A stretch of DNA of 64,000 nucleotides from Terriglobus saanensis SP1PR4 (GTDB lineage Bacteria; Acidobacteriota; Terriglobia; Terriglobales; Acidobacteriaceae): contig NC_014963.1 in NCBI RefSeq assembly GCF_000179915.2, positions 1,054,001-1,118,000 of the forward strand, given 5' to 3'. Of the stretch, positions 56,783 to 64,000 are shown piece after piece (within the stretch, counting starts at the first letter, position 1; every line of letters starts with the position of its first letter). Position numbers and translations under genes: made by a program. A model generated the notes under the pieces. That model had not been told where the DNA came from, ran no database searches, and saw only the letters and a program-made list of their open reading frames with translations.

Positions 56783-57634
56783 CTACGAGCTTTGGGTGTC
56801 GGCGATGAGTTCGAGGATGTCCATGTCGTCTTCGGAGAGGTTGATGTTCTGGGCGGAGACATTTTCTTCAAGATGGGCGACGGAGGAGGTGCCGGGTATC
56901 GGAACCATCACGAGTGAGTGTTGCAGCAGCCAAGCCAGGGAGATCTGGCTGAGCGTGAGATTGCGTTCGTGGGCGAAGCTGTCCAGCGCGCCGCCGGGTT
57001 TGGCGAGCGAGCCTGCGGCGACGGGGTACCAGGGAATGAAGGCGATGTTGTTCTGGGTGCAGTAGTCGAGGACGGCTTCGTGTTTGCGTTCGGTGAGGTT
57101 GTACTTGTTCTGCACGCTGACGATGGGAACGATGGTGCGGGCGTGTTCGATCTGTTCGACTGTGACTTCGGAGAGGCCGATATGGCGGATCTTTCCCTGT
57201 TTCTGCAGGTCGGCGAGTTTGCCCAGAGACTCTTCCGCAGGCACCTTGGGGTCGATGCGATGGAGTTGATAGAGATCGATGCGTTCGAGCTTGAGGCGGC
57301 GGAGGCTCATCTCCACGCACTGGTGAAGGTACTCCGGACGCCCGCAGGGTGCGGCCTTGGCAGGTCCCTGGCGGGTGATGCCGCCCTTGGTGGCAATGAT
57401 GAGGTTTTTTGCATAGGGATAAAGCGCTTCCGCGATGAGCTCTTCGGCGATGTTGGGGCCGTAGGCGTCGGCGGTGTCGAGGAAGTTGACGCCGAGTTCG
57501 AGCGCGCGATGAAGGACTTTGTGGGCCTCGTCACGGGAGCGAGGTTCGCCCCACGCTCCCTCGCCTACGAGGCGCATGGTTCCGTAGCCGAGTCGATGAA
57601 TGGGAAGGTCGCCGCCGAGAAGAAAGTTTTCCAT
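56783..57634 (-). CDS. Aldo/keto reductase
   Basis: 283 residues from the ATG at 57634 (MENFLLGGDLPIHRLGYGT); a longer open frame is not conserved. (beta/alpha)8 barrel with the catalytic tetrad: Asp and Tyr in FLDTADAYGPNIAEELI, Lys in LIIATKGGI and His in LYQLHRIDPK. The C-terminal NADPH site IPGTSSVAHLEENV is present. An NADPH-dependent reductase or dehydrogenase; substrate unknown. Last gene of the leftward operon that runs from 62078, 26 bases after the GerMN gene. Confidence 0.88.
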   Translation of the reverse strand: MENFLLGGDLPIHRLGYGTMRLVGEGAWGEPRSRDEAHKVLHRALELGVNFLDTADAYGPNIAEELIAEALYPYAKNLIIATKGGITRQGPAKAAPCGRPEYLHQCVEMSLRRLKLERIDLYQLHRIDPKVPAEESLGKLADLQKQGKIRHIGLSEVTVEQIEHARTIVPIVSVQNKYNLTERKHEAVLDYCTQNNIAFIPWYPVAAGSLAKPGGALDSFAHERNLTLSQISLAWLLQHSLVMVPIPGTSSVAHLEENVSAQNINLSEDDMDILELIADTQSS

Positions 57635-57660
57635 GGCCGATTGGATGCTGCGGAGGTTGA

Positions 57661-58344
57661 CTACGGATGCGTTGCGTTGGCGGTGTCCACGCTGTGGTAG
57701 GTGCGTGCGAGATCGATGTGGCCCGCGAGTGTGGCCCGCTGCTGGCCGTCGACAAGAAAGCGGACGTAGCTGATCGACGGCAGGTTGGCGTGCAGCGTGC
57801 CGATGATGGAGAGGACCGTGAGCGTCTCCGTCTCGATACCGGAGGGATGAGCGTCGGCCCATGAGCCGCGCAGATTGACGACCGCCAACTCACCGGAGGC
57901 ATGGGTCATGGGATCGGCGTCTTCGGCCTTGGATGGAAGCTGAGGAACGCCCAGGCTCTCGCTGCCTGCGCGCTGCGGCGCGGTGAGCGGAAGGTTGACG
58001 AGGTAGACGTCTTCCACGGCAATGCCGCCGGGTAAAGGATGTTCGGCGCGCGGGAGGGCGTCGTCCGAGAGGAGACGTTCTACGAGGGCGCGTGCACGCA
58101 CGGCAGACTCGCCGGGAAGCGCGACGGAGAGCTCCGTGTTGGTGATGGTGCCGTCGGCGTCATGCGCGAGGGCAAAGGTGATGCTCTCGGCCTGCGAGGA
58201 GGACGGCGCGGCGATGGGGGTATCGTCGCCTTCCGTGCCCGCAGTGGAGCGTACGCGTTGATGCAGGTAGATCAGGTATCCGGCCATGAGGACGGAACTG
58301 CCGACGAGGATCCAGAAGAGGAAGCGCTGATAGCGGGAGATCAT
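57661..58344 (-). CDS. GerMN-domain exported protein
   Basis: 227 residues. An N-terminal helix (FLFWILVGSSVLMAGYLIYL) anchors it, then one GerMN domain: GESAVRARALVERLLSDDALPR, IAVEDVYLVN, GELAVVNLRG, TVLSIIGTLHANLPSISYVRFLVDG. GerM-type domains occur in spore and cell-wall proteins next to amidases. Its ATG overlaps the stop of the amidase gene (ATGA), so translation is coupled. Probably cell-envelope, with the amidase as partner. Confidence 0.85.
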   Translation of the reverse strand: MISRYQRFLFWILVGSSVLMAGYLIYLHQRVRSTAGTEGDDTPIAAPSSSQAESITFALAHDADGTITNTELSVALPGESAVRARALVERLLSDDALPRAEHPLPGGIAVEDVYLVNLPLTAPQRAGSESLGVPQLPSKAEDADPMTHASGELAVVNLRGSWADAHPSGIETETLTVLSIIGTLHANLPSISYVRFLVDGQQRATLAGHIDLARTYHSVDTANATHP

Positions 58345-59057
58345 TGCGCCGCTCCCATGGTGGGATCGATTTTGCCGTGCCAGAAGAGCACCGCTCCAGC
58401 AATGGCTTCGGCGACGCGCTGCTGGTAACCCGCGTCTGTGGGCGGTTTGCTGCCATCGGCGTTCAGAGACGCGATTTCAATGGCGATAGCGGGGCAGAGA
58501 AGATTGTCGAGCGGCGGCATCCATGTGCGTCCCGAAGATACGGGGATCTGTGAACGCGAGAAGGCGGTAGAGATCTCGGAGGAGAGACGAAGACTACTGG
58601 CGATGTAGGTGGACTGCGCCTCATCCCAGGGGACGATCGAAGTTGCAGGAATAATCGTGGCTTCAGGTAGGGCGGAGGTGTAGATATGTACGCCGGTTCC
58701 GGTAGGCGCGCTGTGCAGGATGATGCAGGCTGCGGGGTGTGCCTGATTTTGCAGGCCAGCTCGTTGATCGGTGGTGGGTGTTGGCGTGGGGTCGCCTTCG
58801 CGGGTCATGCGGACATCGAAGCCGCGCGCTGAGAGCAGAGGACGAATGCGGTTAGCGAGTTCGAGCGTGACGGCTTTTTCCAGAACGCTGTCGCCAACCT
58901 TGGCTCCGCCGTCTGCGCCGCCGTGGGCTGGATCGAGAAAGATCACGGCCCGGAGATGCGGTGGTGCAGGCGCTGGCGTCTGCACTGCCACCTGGGCCGT
59001 GATGGCCCAGATGGAGGCAGAGGTGATTCCAGCTGCAGCGACCTTAGTCCAGCGCAT
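58341..59057 (-). CDS. N-acetylmuramoyl-L-alanine amidase (Amidase_3)
   Basis: 238 residues from ATG 59057. A hydrophobic start (MRWTKVAAAGITSASIWAIT) suggests export. The amidase fold: FLDPAHGGADGGA (zinc His), EKAVTLELANRI (zinc Glu), ACIILHSAP (zinc His), IAIEIASLNADG (catalytic Glu). All ligands are present. It removes the stem peptide from MurNAc. The family's usual SPOR or AMIN domain is missing and the typical N...H loop is shortened. Overlaps DUF1015 by 14 bases and is coupled to GerMN by ATGA. Confidence 0.85.
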   Translation of the reverse strand: MRWTKVAAAGITSASIWAITAQVAVQTPAPAPPHLRAVIFLDPAHGGADGGAKVGDSVLEKAVTLELANRIRPLLSARGFDVRMTREGDPTPTPTTDQRAGLQNQAHPAACIILHSAPTGTGVHIYTSALPEATIIPATSIVPWDEAQSTYIASSLRLSSEISTAFSRSQIPVSSGRTWMPPLDNLLCPAIAIEIASLNADGSKPPTDAGYQQRVAEAIAGAVLFWHGKIDPTMGAAQ

Positions 59058-60456
59058 AGAAGGCGAGGCCTGAGAGCAGCTTTGGATAGAAATCCGTGGA
59101 CTTCTGCGGCATGACGTCGAGTGCGAGCGAGACATCACGGAGCTGGTCGAGCGTAACCGGCTTGATCAGGAAGGCAACGTTCGCTTCGCCGCTCGCAACC
59201 TTCGCGACGGCGTCGGAGGCGGAGCGGAGGTAGCGGAGGTTTTCCTGGTTGCGGATCGACTCCTGCGTGAGGCCAAGAAGCTGCTCAAGGACGAGTGCGT
59301 GCAGCTGCACGACGTCGAGCTGGCGCTGCTTCTCGCTGATATTGGAGAGCGCCTTGGAGATGGCTTCGGCGTTCGCCTTGAGAAGGTAGTTACCCTCTGC
59401 CGTGGCGGCGATCATCGCCACGCCTTCGGTGGCGTTCAGCGGAGCGAGAAGTTCGTTCGCGCTTTCGAGGGACTCTTCATCGGTCGTGCCGGAGCTCTTC
59501 GCGGCAACGTCGAGTTTCTCGATCTCGAAGTAGGGCTTGGCGCGTTCCAGGAAGGCAGCGACGGAGAAGTCTTTGAGCCCGACCACGAGGCGATGCGTGG
59601 GCAGGATGGTGATGCCGGGAGCGTCCATGTTGACGAGGGTCATCATCATCGCGGCTTCCGGGAAGGGAGGCGTGGGGAGCTGGGCGTGGCCTTCATCGGC
59701 GCGGTTCGAGGGGGATTCGAAGCTCTTCGTGGTGTCGCTGACGCCGAGTTCCGCAGCGCGCTCGCGGGCGTAGGCCGTGGAGGTCTCATAGCGATGGTGT
59801 CCGTCGGCGATAATGAGCTTCTTATCGCCCATGGCGCCCACAACGAGGTTGAGGATCTGGGGATCGGTAACCTTCCAGAGCATGTGCACGACGCCGTACT
59901 CATCCGTGACGGACTGGTCGGGCGGCGTGGTGACATGACCGGTCGCGTTGCCGAAGATGAGCTTCTCCACAGAGAAGGAGGGGTCGCTGTAGAGCATGTA
60001 GATCTGTTCGCAGTAGGTGCGGGTGGCCTTGAAGAGATTCAGGCGGTCGGACTTCGGCTTGGAGAGCGTCTGTTCATGGCGATAGACGACCTTCTCCGCG
60101 TAGTCGTAGAGATGACCGAGGCAGATGAAGCCGCGGCGTTCGCGCACTTCGGTGGTGCCGGGAACGGTGTAGCGCTGGGCGTAGCCGTAGACGGCGGGCT
60201 CAGACTCTTCTTCGAGTATGGCTTCTTTGCGCCACTCCTTGAGGGAGTCGGCGGCGCGTGTGTAGACGTTGGGGCCTGCTTCTGTGTCGGTGTCGAACTT
60301 CTTGCCGAGGATGACGCGGATGAGGTTATAGGGGCTGGCGTCGTAGTAGGCCTGCTGCATGGCGGGCGAGATCTTGTCGTAGGGCTGAGTCACAACCTGC
60401 TCGAGGGCAACTTTGGACGTGTCGTAACGAAGGGCGCGGAAGGGGTAGATACGCAT
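59044..60456 (-). CDS. DUF1015 family protein
   Basis: 470 residues from the ATG at 60456. MRIYPFRALRYD is the family start; VTQPYDKISPAMQQAYYDASPYNLIRVIL, YRHEQTLSKPKSDRLNLFKATRTYCEQIYMLYSD and the hallmark IADGHHRYETSTAYARER follow. Family members are related to SbnI and SerK, free-serine kinases, but this group's activity is not established. Cytoplasmic; one of the more conserved proteins in the operon. Shares 14 bases with the amidase gene and lies 47 bases after the polytopic membrane protein gene. Confidence 0.85.
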   Translation of the reverse strand: MRIYPFRALRYDTSKVALEQVVTQPYDKISPAMQQAYYDASPYNLIRVILGKKFDTDTEAGPNVYTRAADSLKEWRKEAILEEESEPAVYGYAQRYTVPGTTEVRERRGFICLGHLYDYAEKVVYRHEQTLSKPKSDRLNLFKATRTYCEQIYMLYSDPSFSVEKLIFGNATGHVTTPPDQSVTDEYGVVHMLWKVTDPQILNLVVGAMGDKKLIIADGHHRYETSTAYARERAAELGVSDTTKSFESPSNRADEGHAQLPTPPFPEAAMMMTLVNMDAPGITILPTHRLVVGLKDFSVAAFLERAKPYFEIEKLDVAAKSSGTTDEESLESANELLAPLNATEGVAMIAATAEGNYLLKANAEAISKALSNISEKQRQLDVVQLHALVLEQLLGLTQESIRNQENLRYLRSASDAVAKVASGEANVAFLIKPVTLDQLRDVSLALDVMPQKSTDFYPKLLSGLAFYALD

Positions 60457-60503
60457 CTGGTGGGTCTGATCTCCAGGTTCTGGTCTGCCTCGATTGTACG
60501 TGC

Positions 60504-62078
60504 CTAGCGTTTGTAGACGTCGTAACGTCCGTCGACGCCGTTGAAAGTGTAGGCGGAGAAGATCTGGCGGAAGTGGGGGTCCGTGGAGAACCAGCGGAGC
60601 AGATTGTCGTGGCGGTCTTCCAGAAACTGGCACTGGATGGCCGGGTCATAGCAGCGCTCGATCAAGATGAGAGCAGGTTGCCAGCGGTCCAGATCTTCGT
60701 CCATAAAGCGATGCTGCGTGGCTTCCAGGGATTGGAGGGTCGCCGGGCTGAGGCGTCGTTTGGGGGCGATGATCTGGTCTTGGTTGCGAAGGATCGCGGG
60801 GAGAAGCCAGAGGTTATTCATGCGCGAGGCCCAGGTGAGGTGGAACTTCGCGATGGGCATCATGGCTTCTTCGACCTCCATGGTGAGGATGGCGACAGAA
60901 ATTCCCGGGGGAAGATTGCGAAAGACCGCGGGATCGGGCGAGTCGAGCGGGAAGGATCGCGCGGGTGTGATGGGATACCGGGAGAAGTGCAGTGTGAGGA
61001 AGACGGCGAGGGCACCGACGGCAGCGGTGGCAGGGAAGAGCCAGCGCGGAAGGGAGAAAGTACGGTCGGCGAAGTCCTTCCAGAGGAGCAGGGCGAGCGT
61101 GCAACCGAAGAGGCTGATGGCCGGAAGCTGCTGGTAGTACCATCCCGTTCCCTGCAGATAGTAGGCTGCGGTTGCCGCGAAGGATGCGGTCAGGAGGATC
61201 CTGAGGACGAGAGGGTTTGAACGGCTCCGAACGAAGAGTATCAGGGCGAGGACAGCCAGGACGTGCAGCTCGATGGCGTTGGAAAAGAGGAGTGCCGGGG
61301 AGAGGTTTCCAATCGCCCAGTAAGTGGCGCGAACGATGGGAACGGCGGTGTGGATGTACTCCGGTGCGAAGGTACGCAGAGCTGCGAGGAAAAGGAGCCC
61401 ACTGGCGGCTGCGGTGAGAAGTTCGGGGCGGAAGAGGGTTCGCAGGGAACGCCGGGCGAGGACAAGCGTCAGTTCGATGGCGACTAGGATGAGAGCGTGA
61501 TGGGGTTTGAGGCAGACGGACATCGCTGCAAGAATTCCGATGGCGATGCGTGTCGAGGCCTTCGGCAAACCTTCGGAAGGAAGTGCGGCGAGAAGCAGGT
61601 ACGGAAGGATCAGGAAGCCGAGGACATGGTCGCGCTGGCCGAAGTCGCGTGCGGGCGCCACGGCGAAGATGGCTACGAATGCGAATGCGAGCCAGAGCTT
61701 TGCGGCTGGGGTAACGCGAGGAAGCTGCCCTGCGAGGGTCAGTTTGTTCACAAGATGAACACACAGCCATGCTGAGAGCACTTCCGCGAGCATCACACAG
61801 AACTTGAACACCGTTGTGAGCGGGAGATGCGTTATACCTGCGATAGCGGATGGGACCGCGGAGAGCCAGAGAACCAGCGGCGGGTTGGAATCAAAGATCT
61901 CGGGGCCATAGACGCGAGATCCATGAAGGACCCGCCCCCCGAGCAGGAGAAACCAGAACTGGTCGTGGCCGATAGGAGCCAGCAGGCTGAGCACAATCGC
62001 CATGCCGCAGGCGGCTATAAGTAACGCCGCGAATACGTTGCGCGGGATGTTTACGGAACTTCTATCGGAAGTCTGCAT
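60504..62078 (-). CDS. Polytopic membrane protein, GT39/PMT-like
   Basis: 524 residues with about ten membrane helices and a soluble C-terminal ~150 residues. The loop GHDQFWFLLLGGRVLHGSRVYGPEIFDSNPPLVLWLSAVP resembles the first periplasmic loop of ArnT/PMT-type glycosyltransferases (the acidic pair), and AVAPARDFGQRDHVLGF contains further charged residues. It probably transfers a sugar from a polyprenyl-phosphate carrier, but this is not certain. Divergent from the first VWFA gene. First gene of the leftward operon. Confidence 0.65.
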   Translation of the reverse strand: MQTSDRSSVNIPRNVFAALLIAACGMAIVLSLLAPIGHDQFWFLLLGGRVLHGSRVYGPEIFDSNPPLVLWLSAVPSAIAGITHLPLTTVFKFCVMLAEVLSAWLCVHLVNKLTLAGQLPRVTPAAKLWLAFAFVAIFAVAPARDFGQRDHVLGFLILPYLLLAALPSEGLPKASTRIAIGILAAMSVCLKPHHALILVAIELTLVLARRSLRTLFRPELLTAAASGLLFLAALRTFAPEYIHTAVPIVRATYWAIGNLSPALLFSNAIELHVLAVLALILFVRSRSNPLVLRILLTASFAATAAYYLQGTGWYYQQLPAISLFGCTLALLLWKDFADRTFSLPRWLFPATAAVGALAVFLTLHFSRYPITPARSFPLDSPDPAVFRNLPPGISVAILTMEVEEAMMPIAKFHLTWASRMNNLWLLPAILRNQDQIIAPKRRLSPATLQSLEATQHRFMDEDLDRWQPALILIERCYDPAIQCQFLEDRHDNLLRWFSTDPHFRQIFSAYTFNGVDGRYDVYKR

Positions 62079-62206
62079 GCGAGGTGTACTCTTCGACTCT
62101 GATCAGGTGGTTGCGCATGGTGCGCAAGGACTGCTGCGGATGGGTGGAGCGAGGCCGCAGCAGGCTTCTGTTTCGTTCCGTGCGGCGTCTCATGTTAAAG
62201 GTCATT

Positions 62207-63229
62207 ATGCGGCATCGGTGTCTTTATCTCACGGTTCTAGCGCTTCCGTTCCTTGTGTTGAGATGTCCAGCAGCTCACGCCCAGGAAAATCCCCTGGGTA
62301 ACGTGCAGACGGCGCAGCCTGCCCCAAAACCAGTGGTAAAACCCGAGGTAACCGAGGGGCCGGATGCCGCGCGGGACGCTACCTCGCACCCGACACGGAC
62401 GATCCGCGTGGAGTCGAACCTGGTGCTGGTTCCGCTGACGGTGACGGACGATCGCAACCGCCTGGTGACCGGCCTGGAGCGCGACAACTTTTATCTTTAC
62501 GAGAACAACCAGCCGCAGACGATCAAAACCTTTTCCACGGATGACGCACCCGTGAGTATAGGGATCGTCTTCGATCTGAGCGGAAGCATGATGTCGAAGT
62601 TCGGACGGGCACGGAAGGCGTTGAGCGAGTTCATGCGTACCTCCAACCCGCAGGACGAGTTTTTCGTGGTGGGATTCAATGACCGGCCTGCGGTGATCGT
62701 CGATTACACCTCGAATGTGGACGATGTGGATGCGCGCATGGTGATGTTGCGTCCGGAGCGGCGTACGGCCCTGATCGATGCGGCGTACCTGGGTTTGAAC
62801 AAGCTGAAGGACGCCAAGTATGAGCGCAAGGCGTTGCTGATCATCTCGGACGGTGGAGACAATCGCAGCCGGTACGTGGAAAGTGAGCTGCGGCGCGCGG
62901 TGCGCGAGAGCGATACGCAGATCTACTCGATCGGCATCTTCGATGTTTATGCCGCGACGCCGGAGGAGAAGAGCGGGCCTACGCTGCTGATGGATATCTG
63001 CGAAATGACGGGGGGACGAATGTTTCGCGTGACGGATGCGGACGAGCTGGGCGATATTGCGGCGCGTATCAGCGCGGAGTTGCGGAACGAATATGTCCTC
63101 GGATTCAAGCCCACGGACCTTCGTCATGACGGTAACTGGCGTAAATTGAAGGTGAAGATGAATGCGCCGGCAGGTCTGCCGCCGCTTACAGTACATAATC
63201 GCCAGGGGTACTATGCACCGTCGGAGTAG
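62207..63229 (+). CDS. Exported VWFA-domain protein (acidobacterial type), copy 1
   Basis: 340 residues from ATG 62207, chosen for AAAGG six bases upstream and a clean signal peptide (MRHRCLYLTVLALPFLVL, cut near AHA-QE). After a ~60-residue linker, a beta domain (VESNLVLVPLTVTDDRNRLVTGLERDNFYLYENNQPQTI) leads into the von Willebrand factor A domain: MIDAS FDLSGSM, TALIDA and ISDGGD. The pre-VWA module is the acidobacterial VWFA-related type. Binds a divalent cation and a protein partner, probably outside the membrane. The next VWFA gene overlaps it by 18 bases. Confidence 0.87.
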   Translation: MRHRCLYLTVLALPFLVLRCPAAHAQENPLGNVQTAQPAPKPVVKPEVTEGPDAARDATSHPTRTIRVESNLVLVPLTVTDDRNRLVTGLERDNFYLYENNQPQTIKTFSTDDAPVSIGIVFDLSGSMMSKFGRARKALSEFMRTSNPQDEFFVVGFNDRPAVIVDYTSNVDDVDARMVMLRPERRTALIDAAYLGLNKLKDAKYERKALLIISDGGDNRSRYVESELRRAVRESDTQIYSIGIFDVYAATPEEKSGPTLLMDICEMTGGRMFRVTDADELGDIAARISAELRNEYVLGFKPTDLRHDGNWRKLKVKMNAPAGLPPLTVHNRQGYYAPSE

Positions 63230-64000
63230 AGGGTGGAGCTGTGCGGCGGGCGTTTTCCTGCTCGCTACAAGTGTGTGGGGGCAACAGCCCTCGTTATCGG
63301 TGGATCGCGACCCGGTGCCATCGCCGGACGGCGACGCCGTGGTCCAGACCGCACCGCCAGTTCCTGCCGCGCAGAGTGCGCGTACGGTGGAGCGCGCCGC
63401 TGGAGGACGGTACACCCTGCGTGCCGAGGTGGGAGAAGTTCGTCTGAACGCCAGCGTGCTGGAGAATGGGCGGGCGGTGCAGACGCTGACCCAGGACGCC
63501 TTCCATGTCTTCGAAGATGGCGTTCCGCAGACGATTGCCAGCTTCCGGCATGAAGACCTTCCGGTGTCGCTGGGGATTTTGATCGACAGTTCGGGCTCGA
63601 TGTATGACAAGCGCGAGGCCGTGGGCAAGGCTTCGCTGGATTTCGTCCGTCTGTCGAATCCTAAGGACGAGGCGTTTCTCGTGGACTTTTCCGATGAGGC
63701 GTTCATCGATCAGGACTTCACCAGTGATGTGAAGAAGCTGGAAGACGGCCTGGGCTATGTGAAGGCCAGTGGTGGGACGGCGATCTACGATGCAGTCGTC
63801 GCCAGCGCCGATTATCTGGCCAAAAACGCCAAGCTGCCGAAGCAGGTTCTGCTGATTGTTACGGACGGTGACGATAATGCGTCGGGATCGACGCTCGAAG
63901 ATGCGATTCGCCGCGTGCAGGAGCTGGACGGGCCGGTGATCTACTGCGTCGGTCTGCTCTTCGGGCCGGATAGCAACAAGAGCGAGAGCCGCCATGCGCG
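63212..64000 (+). CDS. Exported VWFA-domain protein, copy 2 (3' end outside window)
   Basis: 263 codons are visible, running past the window edge. The ATG at 63212 overlaps the end of copy 1 by 18 bases. Signal peptide (MHRRSRGWSCAAGVFLLATS, cut near VWG-QQ), then the pre-VWA module (LNASVLENGRAVQTLTQDAFHVFEDGVPQTI) and the A domain with MIDAS residues in LGILIDSSGSMYDKR, GGTAIYDAV and VTDGDDN. Domain order is the same as copy 1, so the pair arose by tandem duplication or are paralogues. Reading frame was followed by hand and has no stop. Confidence 0.85.

Noticed and set aside
59299-60507. 402-codon + strand frame over DUF1015
   Set aside because: Shadow frame; DGHHR and other motifs of DUF1015 are on the minus strand.
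1-64000. Prophage, integrative element or tRNA/rRNA genes
   Set aside because: No integrase, transposase, capsid, tRNA cloverleaf or rRNA signature was seen on either strand by eye; a tRNAscan and phage search would be the decisive test.

Overview
The window is a 64 kb stretch of a bacterial chromosome that most resembles an acidobacterium of the Acidobacteriaceae/Terriglobia (Granulicella, Terriglobus or Edaphobacter type). The reasons are gene content and style: two tandem secreted VWFA proteins of the acidobacterial kind at the right end, a YXWGXW-repeat protein, outer-membrane beta-barrel proteins (a Gram-negative envelope), a dcw cell-wall/division cluster with lineage-specific insertions, fairly high GC, and short intergenic palindromic repeats. 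The species is not determinable by eye. No tRNA, rRNA, CRISPR array, transposase, integrase or phage gene was seen.

Layout. 1-5.5 kb: the 3' end of rodA, a SIMPL-domain protein, and an RNase E/G whose S1 domain is split by a disordered insert of about 720 residues. 5.6-12.9 kb: outer-membrane barrel, FucP-type sugar/H+ symporter, Xaa-Pro aminopeptidase, a processive GT2 glycosyltransferase coupled to a small unknown gene, and an HSL-family esterase. 12.9-18.1 kb: a geranylgeranyl-reductase-like flavoprotein, then a leftward, tightly overlapped operon (aroDE fusion with a lysine-rich tail, outer-membrane protein, VKOR, coiled-coil membrane protein). 18.2-21 kb: ssb, EamA transporter, frataxin-like CyaY, GT2. 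21-28 kb (leftward): ECF sigma factor with a small partner; aroK, AI-2E-type permease, heme O synthase, DUF420, small membrane protein and YfiH/PgeF; a ThiF/MoeB enzyme.

28-48.5 kb (rightward) is the dcw cluster: murF, a histone-H1-like Lys/Ala protein, a secreted acetamidase/formamidase-like protein, mraY, murD, ftsW, murG, (YXWGXW protein on the other strand), murC, ftsQ, ftsA, an EamA transporter, ftsZ, a stand-alone secreted transpeptidase-domain protein, nnr and tsaE. mraZ, mraW, ftsL, ftsI, murE, murB and ddl are absent here. These genes make the lipid-linked peptidoglycan precursor (MurF, C, D, MraY, MurG), and build the septum (FtsW, Q, A, Z).

48.5-64 kb: Tat-exported proline-iminopeptidase-like hydrolase, a GlxA-type regulator divergent from an HD-domain protein, a Dps protein, an ABC-F ATPase, an AT-richer acyltransferase, fabI, an EVE-domain protein, and a leftward operon of a polytopic membrane protein, DUF1015, N-acetylmuramoyl-alanine amidase, GerMN protein and aldo/keto reductase. 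Two overlapping VWFA genes run off the right edge.

Most genes are ordinary housekeeping. The unusual material is low-complexity additions to core enzymes (split S1 in RNase E/G, H1-like tail on AroDE, free-standing KKAA protein in dcw, a milder tail on FtsQ), the nested palindromic intergenic repeats, and several perfect inverted repeats at promoters. I saw no clear new defence or mobile system.
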